A DNA stretch of 64,000 nucleotides, from NCBI GenBank assembly GCA_965223255.1, contig CBDCWA010000004.1, positions 2,666,001 to 2,730,000 of the forward strand, read 5' to 3'. Shown here piece after piece: positions 26,028 through 34,359 of this stretch; position 1 is the stretch's first letter, and the number at the start of each line of letters is the position of its first letter. Position numbers and translations under genes: made by a program. The notes under the pieces were generated by a model, which did no database searches, was not told where the DNA came from, and saw nothing but the letters and a program-made list of their open reading frames with translations. This stretch comes from CBDCWA01 sp965223255 (GTDB lineage Bacteria > Pseudomonadota > Alphaproteobacteria > Rhizobiales > Hyphomicrobiaceae).

Positions 26028-26909
26028 CTACTCTGCAGCATAACGCAACTTCCGTCCCGGGGCAGAGATCGATTCATCATTCCGCAAATCCGGTCTTTGC
26101 GCCCCAAGTCGTCTCGATAACTGTTTTGCCGTGGCCTTCAGGATATTCGCCGCGTCACCATCATAGGAATCATCGAAAGTACCAAGAATGCTGATCACTG
26201 TCAGTGACAGCGCAACCTGGTTATGGCGATCGAAAACAGGGGCTGAAAGAGCTGCCAGACCCGGGTTCTCTTCTCCGACCATACGCCCAAGGCCGTGCTT
26301 TAGAACCTCCTTGCGCATCGCTTCGATGTTAGTCTCCCGGACTTTGGGAGTCTTGCCAGTCTGTTTTTTCAGTGATGCAAGTTCCTGCCGCACCACTTTC
26401 TGCCATCTCTTTATCTCCGCATAGGCAAGGTACACACGCCCGGTTGCTGTTGTGAGCAGTGGCAATGTCCGCCCTTCACGAATATGCACTGAGGTATCGA
26501 GCTGACCAGATTCCCATTTTACAATCGTTGGTCCATGCGATCCCCAAACACTGAGCAGGGACACCAATCCGGTCTCCTTCGTCAGGCGCGGCAGTATTTC
26601 GATTCCAAACTTAATCGGGTCAATCTGCCCGATCGCAATAAGTCCCAGCTCGACGGCTGTTGGACCCAGTTCGTATTGACCGGTTCCTGCGTTTTGCTCG
26701 ACGAGACCGGTTTGAACCAGGCTCGAGAGATAGCGATGCACGCGACTACTTGATAACCCCGCCGCAGCGGCGATCTGACCTAGCGCAGCAGGTTCGCCGA
26801 ACCGTGCCAAAGTCTTGAGAACTTCCGCTGCCACAATCACCGAACGGTTGCCGCTGGTGGCTGCGGATTTCGCCTTGCGAGGTCTACTCTTTTTTGCCGG
26901 TCCCGGCAT
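26028..26909 (-). CDS. IclR-family transcriptional regulator
   Basis: 293 residues from the ATG at 26909 (AGGA site). A basic N-terminal tail (KKSRPRKAK) is followed by a winged helix-turn-helix (about 18-80, AALGQIAAAAGLSSSRVHRYLSSL) and the IclR effector domain (about 95-260). Members typically control aromatic and glyoxylate catabolism and are often encoded next to their targets. It is divergent from the gentisate-dioxygenase-like operon starting at 27292 and upstream of ubiD, so both are candidate targets. Confidence 0.94.
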   Translation of the reverse strand: MPGPAKKSRPRKAKSAATSGNRSVIVAAEVLKTLARFGEPAALGQIAAAAGLSSSRVHRYLSSLVQTGLVEQNAGTGQYELGPTAVELGLIAIGQIDPIKFGIEILPRLTKETGLVSLLSVWGSHGPTIVKWESGQLDTSVHIREGRTLPLLTTATGRVYLAYAEIKRWQKVVRQELASLKKQTGKTPKVRETNIEAMRKEVLKHGLGRMVGEENPGLAALSAPVFDRHNQVALSLTVISILGTFDDSYDGDAANILKATAKQLSRRLGAQRPDLRNDESISAPGRKLRYAAE

Positions 26910-27291
26910 GCGATAGTCCTTATAGCACAGTGTTCGCTGCAATTCTTATTCGACGGTGAACCATGATACATATTCAAAGGCGATGGCCCATGCACCTCAA
27001 ATGGGCGTCGCCGAACCTCCACACACTCCGGCACGCACATCAACACGCCGGAGCGCAAGAATAACGCAGTGCGGCGGAGCTGACCAGGACATTGCTTGTC
27101 ACACGCAGAAAATCAACGAAATTTTGCCATATCACAAAAATCAAAACGCATTTTGTTCTTTGACGAATGCGGGCTGATATTCTAAGACTGTAAAGGCTTG
27201 AGCGCCTCCCGGTCAGTGGCCCATGTGCCGGAGGAACTTGCTTGAGTTGTCCAAGCCTGTTGGAGTACAGCGATTGAATTTGGAGAGTTAG
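26910..27291. promoter_or_regulatory. Divergent control region, iclR / gentisate-dioxygenase-like operon
   Basis: About 380 bp between divergent genes, the likely home of both promoters and an IclR operator. CGCATT (27147-27152) and AATGCG (27166-27171) are inverted arms. Farther on, AGGCTT near 27193 and AAGCCT near 27253 could close a leader hairpin with CCTCC and GGAGG inside. I see no clear consensus promoter. Confidence 0.35.
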
Positions 27292-28347
27292 GTGACCGAC
27301 ATAGACAATGCAGACGCTCTCCAAGCTTTGGCGCAAGAAATGTCTGACGCCTATATGCGGGGGCAGTGGCAGAACGAGACCAATAGAGCCGTGTCGGGGT
27401 GGGTCAGTGACACCCTGTTGCCGGTCGCAAGGGGCAGGCCATACGTATGGCGGGCCGAAGCGATTGACGACTTCCTGCGAAAGGCTTCAACCGCCCTGCC
27501 TGAAAGTATGACCGCAAGACGCTCCGTCCTCTTCAACAATCCCGGACTTGAGCGCGGCACGGTTGCCACGATCAATATGGGCATTCAAATGATCTTGCCC
27601 GGCGAAATCGCATGGGCCCACCGACACACGATTTCGGCCCTGAGATTCGTGATTGATGGTCACGAGGGGCTGGTGACTGCGGTCAACGGTGTTGCTTGTC
27701 CGATGCAGAGTGGCGACCTCATATTGACCCCTGGCGGAACGTGGCATGACCATTACAACGGCGGTGACAAGCCACTGCGTTGGCTTGACGTCCTTGATGG
27801 GCCGGTGATCAATGCGATCAACCAAACGGTTTTCCAGAATTACGGCGAGAAGCGCCAACCGCTCCGCAATTCCCCTGACGATACGCACAGCCCGGTTCAC
27901 AATCACCAGACGCCTTTGCGATTTCCCTGGGCTGATGTTCAAGCTGCACTCGAGGCACGCCGCTCTAAAGTGCCTGATGATAGTAAAGGCTATGTTTACG
28001 AGTATCTCGATCCCAAAACCGGCGAATATCCGATGCGCACGCTTGGTTGCCGTGTGCGCCTGTTGCCGAAGGGCTATCGGGGGGATCCGTATCGAGATCG
28101 CGCCAACTCGGTCGTTCATGTGTTCCGTGGCAGCGGCACCCTGATTGCGGACGGTGAGGTCATAGACTGGCAGCAAGGTGACTGTTTCGCGTTGCCGGGT
28201 TGGTGTGAACGGACCCTGCAGGCCTCTGCCGAGACTGAAGCCTACCTATTTGAAGTGCACGACGTCCCGCTGCTTGAGAACCTTGGCTTGCTTCAAGATG
28301 ATCTCCCCCAAGTCATTGAGGAGCGCTTGGACACCAATGAAAGTTAG
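27292..28347 (+). CDS. Gentisate 1,2-dioxygenase-like bicupin
   Basis: 351 residues from a GTG at 27292 (GGAGAG 5 bases upstream). The N-terminal cupin carries the ring-cleavage iron motif H110-R-H112 (AHRHTISALRFVIDG) with H152 and H154 in the second cupin motif (TPGGTWHDHYN). The HRHxxxALRFVI signature is shared with gentisate and 1-hydroxy-2-naphthoate dioxygenases, non-haem Fe(II) enzymes that open 2,5-dihydroxybenzoate-type rings. The C-terminal cupin (about 240-330) lacks the HxH pair. Length is that of the family. It heads a run of same-strand genes to 36.9 kb. Confidence 0.9.
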   Translation: MTDIDNADALQALAQEMSDAYMRGQWQNETNRAVSGWVSDTLLPVARGRPYVWRAEAIDDFLRKASTALPESMTARRSVLFNNPGLERGTVATINMGIQMILPGEIAWAHRHTISALRFVIDGHEGLVTAVNGVACPMQSGDLILTPGGTWHDHYNGGDKPLRWLDVLDGPVINAINQTVFQNYGEKRQPLRNSPDDTHSPVHNHQTPLRFPWADVQAALEARRSKVPDDSKGYVYEYLDPKTGEYPMRTLGCRVRLLPKGYRGDPYRDRANSVVHVFRGSGTLIADGEVIDWQQGDCFALPGWCERTLQASAETEAYLFEVHDVPLLENLGLLQDDLPQVIEERLDTNES

Positions 28348-28397
28348 ATACTCGGAATCGAAGTTGTTTTGTAATTGCGAAGTGAGAGGAGTGAAAC

Positions 28398-29141
28398 ATG
28401 TCTGTAGCGGAAGTCCTAAACCCATCGTTAGACTTTAAGCCTTTTGCAGAAGAGGTCCGAAAACGTGCCATCGGACAATTTGAGACGCCGCAATATAGGC
28501 GGCTGCTTTCAATGCCTCTTACCCGTGAACGGGCGCAGGTCTATGTCCTTCAAAAGTCCCACTGGAATCTCAATCGGCGCGATTGTTGGGCCTTTGCCCA
28601 GGGTCTCGCCCCGATGGCAATCAAAAAACTGATCTGGGAGCATGAAGAAGACGAACTCGCCGGCAACAAGGAGCGCGGCGTTGAAGATCACTATTCCCTG
28701 CAGGTGCGTCAGTCGAGCGAAATTGGCTTGACAGCTGACGATTTCAAAAACAGCGTGCCGCGCGAAGGCACACTGATGGCCGTTTACTCGTGGCTGCATC
28801 TCGTGCGCCAAAGCCATTGGCTCAAGTCTGTTTCGGCCTGTGCCGCCCTGGAGGTCAGCAATTCATCGGAGTGGGTTCCAGAGGGCGGCATGTCATACCG
28901 ATGGGGCAAGAGGATGGAAGCCGAACTCGGCATTCCATTCGAAAAGCAGCTTAACGCCAAAGAGCATGCCGAAGTTGATATCGAACATGCTCATATGCTG
29001 ATGGAAGTCGCGCGCATGAGCTGCAATACCCAAGCAGATCTTGATCTTATGATGGAAGGTATGATTGAGAGCTGGCAACTTGATCAAGCGTGGAAGGGCA
29101 TACTTGCCGACATGCTGGCAGAGTTGCCCGACCCTGCGTGA
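28398..29141 (+). CDS. Haem-oxygenase-like di-metal oxidase (PqqC/UndA/CADD-type fold)
   Basis: 247 residues, start ATG behind GAGAGGAG. All-helical protein with the metal-ligand pattern of haem-oxygenase-like di-iron enzymes: an acidic cluster in WEHEEDELAG (E81-E86), E152 in ALEVSN, and the C-terminal H190-x3-D194-x2-H197 motif. Known relatives include UndA, SznF, BesC and CADD, which use oxygen for decarboxylation, N-oxidation or C-C cleavage; PqqC shares the fold. It lies 50 bp after the gentisate-dioxygenase-like gene and 16 bp before the first bicupin, so it belongs to this operon. The substrate is unknown. Confidence 0.85.
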   Translation: MSVAEVLNPSLDFKPFAEEVRKRAIGQFETPQYRRLLSMPLTRERAQVYVLQKSHWNLNRRDCWAFAQGLAPMAIKKLIWEHEEDELAGNKERGVEDHYSLQVRQSSEIGLTADDFKNSVPREGTLMAVYSWLHLVRQSHWLKSVSACAALEVSNSSEWVPEGGMSYRWGKRMEAELGIPFEKQLNAKEHAEVDIEHAHMLMEVARMSCNTQADLDLMMEGMIESWQLDQAWKGILADMLAELPDPA

Positions 29142-29156
29142 TGTCGGGACGTGGTA

Positions 29157-30272
29157 ATGCCTGGAGATGATGCCAAGAAATTCCTCTTGGACCCCTACGT
29201 GTCCTGGTGCGAGGGTGAGGGCTTGCCAATTATCGAGGAGTTTGCAGTCGACTTAAAAACCGTTGAAGTTGAAAAATGGGATCGCCTGGGAAACGGTTGC
29301 CGGGGTGCATTCGTGCATCTCAAAGGGCGTGGCGACTTCGTTGCCATTCATCTTATTGAGATCGATCCAGGCGTCAAAACCGATTGGCTGCATCATGTCT
29401 ACGACGATGTGTATTATGTCTTAAATGGACATGGCAGTACGATCGTGGAACTCCGTGGCGGGCCAACACACAGCTTTGAGTTTGGCCCCCATTCTTTGTT
29501 CGCTCCCCCCCTGAATGCCCCGCACCGCATTTTCAATGGATCCGGTCGCGAGACCATACGCATCGCTTCAACAAATAACGCGCCCATCTGGATAAACCTC
29601 GCCCACGACGACAAGTTTATTTTTGATAATCCGTTCGCGTTCGAGGGCAGAATTGGCAAGGACGCCCATTACACGGGAGATGGCGATTTTATAGCTATGA
29701 AGCCCGGCAAGCATATGTGGGAGACGAATTTTGTATCCGACCTATCGGTATTCGAACTTCCGGAATGGCATAACCGCGGCGCTGGCAGCAGCAATATAAA
29801 ATTTATACTTGCAGATAGCGTCATGCACGCGCACTGCTCAGAGATGGCCGTCGGCACGTATAAAAAAGCGCACCGGCATGGCCCTGGAGCACATGTGTTT
29901 GCCGTCACCGGGGCCGGTTATACGCTGATGTGGTTTGAGGGTGACACGGACTTTGAGCGTCATGAATGGGCGCATGGCTTCGTATTCGCGCCACCCGATG
30001 GCATGTTCCATCAGCACTTCAATACGAGCGCCAAACCAGCTCGATACCTGGCCTGCTCATTGGGGTCGCACCGCTATCCCATGACCGCTGCAAAGGTCAA
30101 GCGCAAGACTAATCCAGATGCCAATGTAAAAGATGGTGGCCTGCAGATCGATTATGCCGACCAGGATCCGCGCATTCATCGCATTTGGCTTGAGGAAATG
30201 AAGAAAGCCGGAGTCCCATCCGGTATGGGGCATATCTTTGATGAAGACCAGATTTGGGAGCGGTCAGCTTGA
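29157..30272 (+). CDS. Bicupin protein, copy 1
   Basis: 371 residues from the ATG at 29157; a GTG two codons earlier is possible. First of three tandem paralogues, with a fourth at 39038-40156. It has two cupin domains. The C-terminal one holds a complete ligand set, HRHGPGAH (VGTYKKAHRHGPGAHV) plus FHQHFN. The first domain has only a partial set (LHHVYDD and PHRIFN). No signal peptide, so cytosolic. The QDPRIHRIWLEEM tail is common to the family. From memory, cupins of this type have been named ethanolamine ammonia-lyase-activating-like, which is interesting beside eutA at 35402; function is otherwise unproven. Confidence 0.87.
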   Translation: MPGDDAKKFLLDPYVSWCEGEGLPIIEEFAVDLKTVEVEKWDRLGNGCRGAFVHLKGRGDFVAIHLIEIDPGVKTDWLHHVYDDVYYVLNGHGSTIVELRGGPTHSFEFGPHSLFAPPLNAPHRIFNGSGRETIRIASTNNAPIWINLAHDDKFIFDNPFAFEGRIGKDAHYTGDGDFIAMKPGKHMWETNFVSDLSVFELPEWHNRGAGSSNIKFILADSVMHAHCSEMAVGTYKKAHRHGPGAHVFAVTGAGYTLMWFEGDTDFERHEWAHGFVFAPPDGMFHQHFNTSAKPARYLACSLGSHRYPMTAAKVKRKTNPDANVKDGGLQIDYADQDPRIHRIWLEEMKKAGVPSGMGHIFDEDQIWERSA

Positions 30273-30287
30273 GCGAGGGATAACTTA

Positions 30288-31403
30288 ATGGATCGCGAAA
30301 AAAAATTCCTTCTTGATCCTTATGGGGACTGGTGTGCCGCGGAAGGTATACCGGTAATTGGGGGACTAGGCGTGGATTTGCTGGCCATCGACACCGCACC
30401 ATGGCCGCGGCTGGGAGATGGCTGTAACGGTGCCATTGTGAACATGGACGGACGCGGCGACTTCATGTCCGTGTTTGTGTTTGACTTGCCGCCGGCTGCA
30501 GCAACCGCACCGCAGCGCCACATTTACGATGAAGTGTTTTACGTCCTTTCCGGTCATGGCACGATGACGGTCGAGCTCGAGAACGGAGGGACCCATACAT
30601 TCGAGTGGGGCCCGCGTTCGATGTTTGCCCCACCCTTGAATGCAAAGTATCGAATCTTCAATGCGTCCGGCGTTGAACCGGCCCGCTTAGCCTCCGGTAA
30701 CGTCTTCCCCTTTATCTACAATTTTTATCGCGATGAACGGTTTGTTTTCGACAATCCCTTTCCCTTCGCAGACCGAGAGGGGCCCGGTAATTATTACGAG
30801 GGTGAGGGAAAGTTCACAGCGGTCCGCCAAGGCCGGCACATGTGGGAGACAAATTTTGTTCCCGATCTCAGTGAGTTTGAATTGAAGCCCTGGGAAAATC
30901 GCGGCGCCGGCTCGTCGAACATGCAATATATTCTTGCCGATGGCTCACTCGGCGCGCACGTGTCTGAGATGCCGGTCGGCACCTACAAGAAAGGCCATCA
31001 TCACGGGCCCGGCCTGCACGTATTTTTCATCCATGGAACCGGTTATACGCTGCTATGGAATGCAGGCGACGAGGACTTCCAGCGAGTTGACTGGCGCCAT
31101 GGCGTCGTGTTCGCCCCGCCGCGTGACATGTTCCATCAGCACTTTGATACGAGCCAGATGCCAGCACGCTATCTCGCAATCGGCTTTGGCTCGAAACGTT
31201 ATCCGATCATCGATGATCGACGCCGTGGCTCAGAAGGAAACCGTTCTGACGTCAGCATCAAGCTGGGGGGACGCCAGATCGAATACGAGGATCAGGACCC
31301 TCGCATCCATAGAATATGGCTCGAAGAAATAAGAAAGACGGGTGTGACGTCGCAACTCGGCAAATATTTTGATGAAGAGCAGATTGAAAAAGAACTGGGA
31401 TGA
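30288..31403 (+). CDS. Bicupin protein, copy 2
   Basis: 371 residues, ATG with GAGGGA upstream, 15 bp after copy 1. The C-terminal cupin has H237-H-H239-G-P-x-x-H244 and FHQHFD (H283, H285). In the first domain only RHIYDE remains of motif 1, and motif 2 has YRIFN instead of HRIFN, so its metal site is more eroded than in copy 1. Block-by-block similarity to copies 1 and 3 extends over the full length (GDFMSVFVFDL, FYVLSGHGT, AGSSNMQYILADG, QDPRIHRIWLEE). Probably part of a hetero-oligomer or of enzymes with related substrates. Confidence 0.87.
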   Translation: MDREKKFLLDPYGDWCAAEGIPVIGGLGVDLLAIDTAPWPRLGDGCNGAIVNMDGRGDFMSVFVFDLPPAAATAPQRHIYDEVFYVLSGHGTMTVELENGGTHTFEWGPRSMFAPPLNAKYRIFNASGVEPARLASGNVFPFIYNFYRDERFVFDNPFPFADREGPGNYYEGEGKFTAVRQGRHMWETNFVPDLSEFELKPWENRGAGSSNMQYILADGSLGAHVSEMPVGTYKKGHHHGPGLHVFFIHGTGYTLLWNAGDEDFQRVDWRHGVVFAPPRDMFHQHFDTSQMPARYLAIGFGSKRYPIIDDRRRGSEGNRSDVSIKLGGRQIEYEDQDPRIHRIWLEEIRKTGVTSQLGKYFDEEQIEKELG

Positions 31404-31427
31404 GCTGGCACCAACAGGGGAAAGCAA

Positions 31428-32537
31428 ATGGACGATTCAAACGCACCAAGATTTCTAGTCGATCCATACCTTGACTGGGCGGAGGCTGAAGGCCTCCCAG
31501 TCGTTGAAGATTTCTGCGTTTACATGCCTGGCGTTGAGACCAAACCGTGGCCACGTCTAGGCGACAAATGCAACGGTGCATTCGTTCACCTCAAAGGACG
31601 CGGAGACTTCATATCGATATTCCTGATGGAGTTACAGCCTTCTGCCGCCACCAATGTCCACAAACATCTCTACGAAGAAGTGTTTTATGTCTTGGAAGGT
31701 CATGGCAGTTGCACGCTTGAGACTTCAACGGGTGCAAAGCACTCTTTCGAGATCGGGCCACACAGCCTGTTCTCTTTACCGTTGAATGCGCCATACCGCT
31801 TATTCAATACCTCCGGTAAAGAACGCCTGCTCATCGCGTCAACCAACAACTTCTGCATGATGCTCAATGTATTGCGCAAGGAAACGTTCATTTTCGATAA
31901 TCCGGAAAAGTTTACCGAGCGGGAAGGACCACTCAATCATTTGCAGGGCGAAGGCACGTTCGTGCCAACCCATCGCAATCGGGAGATGTGGGAAACCAAT
32001 TTCGTACCGGACTTAAGCGCCATAGAGCTCAGAAAGTGGAACAGCCGCGGCGCCGGCAGTGCCAACCTGCTATTCATGCTGGCAGACGGCACGATGCATG
32101 CTCACATTTCTGAAATGTCGGTTGGCACCTACAAGAAGGCGCACCGTCACGGACCGGATTTCCATGTTTGCATTGTCTCAGGGCAGGGATACTCGCTCTT
32201 TTGGCATGAAGGCGACGAAGATTTCATTCGATTCGACTGGAAACCCGGTAGCGTATTTGCCCCTACCAATATGATCTATCATCAGCACTTCAACAGCGGC
32301 CCTGTCCCCGTGAGATACTTGGCAACGGCCTTTGGCAGTAGTCGTTTCCCATTCTCGCAGGAAAAGAGGCTGATAAAAATGGGGGTTGATGTTAGCGTCA
32401 AAGACGGCGGCGCCCAGATCGAATATGAAGACCAGGATCCGCGCATTCACCAGATCTTTTTGTCTGAGTTGAAGAACAATGGCGCCGCCTGCCGCATGGG
32501 TGAATTCATGGATGAAAGCGTGCTGCTCAAGAGCTGA
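31428..32537 (+). CDS. Bicupin protein, copy 3
   Basis: 369 residues, ATG with AGGGGAA upstream, 24 bp after copy 2. The C-terminal cupin has HRHGPDFH and YHQHFN. The first domain keeps an HKHLYEE motif 1 (the best preserved of the set), but YRLFN in motif 2. It ends with QDPRIHQIFLSELKNNG. It shares VGTYKKAHRHGP with the other copies. Three adjacent copies that keep reading frame and active-site residues point to selection for several versions rather than recent accidental duplication. Confidence 0.87.
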   Translation: MDDSNAPRFLVDPYLDWAEAEGLPVVEDFCVYMPGVETKPWPRLGDKCNGAFVHLKGRGDFISIFLMELQPSAATNVHKHLYEEVFYVLEGHGSCTLETSTGAKHSFEIGPHSLFSLPLNAPYRLFNTSGKERLLIASTNNFCMMLNVLRKETFIFDNPEKFTEREGPLNHLQGEGTFVPTHRNREMWETNFVPDLSAIELRKWNSRGAGSANLLFMLADGTMHAHISEMSVGTYKKAHRHGPDFHVCIVSGQGYSLFWHEGDEDFIRFDWKPGSVFAPTNMIYHQHFNSGPVPVRYLATAFGSSRFPFSQEKRLIKMGVDVSVKDGGAQIEYEDQDPRIHQIFLSELKNNGAACRMGEFMDESVLLKS

Positions 32538-32606
32538 TAATAGATTCCCGCGGGTGTCTCAGCCCTCCATCACGATTGAATCAAAAATAATCTAGGGAGA
32601 AAGAAC

Positions 32607-34223
32607 ATGCAAAATTCGGATCGCAATAGGTTCGCGGCAGGTTGGCTCGGCCTGACCGGGATGACAACACTCGCACTGTGCGTGGCCCTACCGGCACATG
32701 CTGCCGACGTAACATTCAAGGGCAAGAAGATTAATGTCTTGATCGGCAGCTCGCCGGGTGGTGGAACCGATGGGACCACCCGGCTCGTCGGCCGCTATTT
32801 GGAGAAGTACTTGCCCGGCAAGCCGCGGCTCGTATTTCGCAATATGCCGGCCGGACATGGCGTTAAGGCAAACAATTTCTTCGTAGCCCGCGGCAAACGC
32901 GACGGCACCTATTGGATTGGCGGGTCATCATCCTACGTTCATGCCGATTCTCTGCGCAAGAAAGTCGTCAAATATAACCCGACTAAATATGAATTCTTCG
33001 GAGGTATTTTTCGGGGCGGGTCAGTGGTGATTATCCGCAAGGCGAAGGTTGCCGATCTGACAAATAAATCAAAAAAGCCAGTCATTGCCGGCGTTCTTGA
33101 CGGAACGAGAACCTGGGCGGAATTATTGGTTTGGGGCTCTGAGTTCTTGAACTGGAACATAAAGTATGTTGTGGGCTATCCCGGTTCAGCAGCCCTAGCG
33201 CTGGCTGCCCGGCGCGGTGAAATCGATGGCTTTGGCACCTCCTCCATTGCCATGCACAGAAGCCTTGAATCTACGGGGAATTTCACCGGCCTTGCCCAGA
33301 TTGGTCAGTTTTCCGGCGGCAAGTACACCAGACGATCTTCGTTTAAGGATGTGCCGCTCGTCACCGATTTGATGAAAGGCAAGACGAGTGGGATCGCCGC
33401 TAGGGCGTTCACATACTGGACGAAAGCAAACCAGATCGACAAATGGTATGCACTGCCGCCAGGCACCAAGCCGGCCATCGTTGCCGCTTATCGAAAGGCC
33501 TTCGCAAAGGCGGCGAAAGATCCGGACTTCATAAAGTTTGGCCGCCACCAGTTCAGTGCGGACTTCACCACCCAAACCGGAGAGGATATTGCCGCTGCAG
33601 TTGCGGCAACCGCATACCCAAGCCCCGATCTACTCGATTACATGCGCAGCCTTCGCATTAAGCATGGTTTGCCGGCAAGCCGTTTGTCCGACAAGGAAAT
33701 GGCACGACTCGCGAAAAAGCTGACTGCCGGTGTCGTCATTCCTATGATTCTGACCAAGCTGACGGATAGCAAACGGGATGGGCGACGCATTTTCTTCACG
33801 GCCGGCAAGAATACCCACAAAGTGAAGGTCAGCGGCAGCCGGACAAAAGTCACGATCGATGGTGCTAAAACCAAGCGAAGCAATCTGAAACCAGGAATGG
33901 ACTGCCTGGTGACCTATCCTGGCGACGGTCAGGAAGCCAAGGCAATCGATTGCGCAACCAAACCGGACACCCTTGCGAGCCTGAAAAAGAGAAACGCCGA
34001 GGTCAATGGCGTTCAGATCAAGATCGCGGATATCAAGCGGGAAGGGCGCCGCGTTATGTTCAAGGTCGGCGGCGCGATGCATACCGTAAAGGTCTCGGGG
34101 AGCCGGACGAAGGTGAGCATTAAGGGCGCGACTGTCAAACGTTCGAAGCTGAAAACCGGCATGTCATGTGCCGTAAAGTATTTAGGTGACGGACAGGAAG
34201 CGCAATCTATCGCCTGCAAGTGA
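32607..34223 (+). CDS. TctC/Bug-type solute-binding protein with duplicated C-terminal domain
   Basis: 538 residues, ATG with GGGAGAAAG upstream. A Sec signal peptide ends near A32 (PAHA). Residues 35-375 follow the tripartite tricarboxylate transporter binding-protein plan (NVLIGSSPGGGTDGTTRLVG, LPGKPRLVFRNMPAGHG). The last 160 residues are two copies (about 380-449 and 469-538) of a roughly 70-residue basic domain with GRR, RTKV[TS]I, K-R-S-x-L-K-x-G-M-x-C and a closing C. The same domain ends the protein at 51091-52368. It should bind a carboxylate in the periplasm for the TctAB permease encoded at 36953. The domain is not one I recognise. Confidence 0.9.
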   Translation: MQNSDRNRFAAGWLGLTGMTTLALCVALPAHAADVTFKGKKINVLIGSSPGGGTDGTTRLVGRYLEKYLPGKPRLVFRNMPAGHGVKANNFFVARGKRDGTYWIGGSSSYVHADSLRKKVVKYNPTKYEFFGGIFRGGSVVIIRKAKVADLTNKSKKPVIAGVLDGTRTWAELLVWGSEFLNWNIKYVVGYPGSAALALAARRGEIDGFGTSSIAMHRSLESTGNFTGLAQIGQFSGGKYTRRSSFKDVPLVTDLMKGKTSGIAARAFTYWTKANQIDKWYALPPGTKPAIVAAYRKAFAKAAKDPDFIKFGRHQFSADFTTQTGEDIAAAVAATAYPSPDLLDYMRSLRIKHGLPASRLSDKEMARLAKKLTAGVVIPMILTKLTDSKRDGRRIFFTAGKNTHKVKVSGSRTKVTIDGAKTKRSNLKPGMDCLVTYPGDGQEAKAIDCATKPDTLASLKKRNAEVNGVQIKIADIKREGRRVMFKVGGAMHTVKVSGSRTKVSIKGATVKRSKLKTGMSCAVKYLGDGQEAQSIACK

Positions 34224-34250
34224 GGCGGGCAGCATTGCGGAGGAATGTGA

Positions 34251-34280
34251 CGGAGGCTGGCTTACATTGGGCAGCCTCCG
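34251..34280. repeat. 9-bp perfect inverted repeat between two cistrons
   Basis: CGGAGGCTG (34251-34259) and CAGCCTCCG (34272-34280) pair over a 12-base loop, just after the TctC-like gene. No T-run follows, so it may stabilise the 3' end of the upstream message rather than stop transcription. Confidence 0.5.
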
Positions 34281-34359
34281 GCAAAAGGAGGGATCGCACG
34301 GCTCCGGGTCGGGACGTATCGGCACGCATTAATGTAAAATTGGGAACAGGACAGAACCA

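Noticed and set aside
27487..28176. Minus-strand ORF (229 codons)
   Set aside because: Antisense to the gentisate-dioxygenase-like gene.
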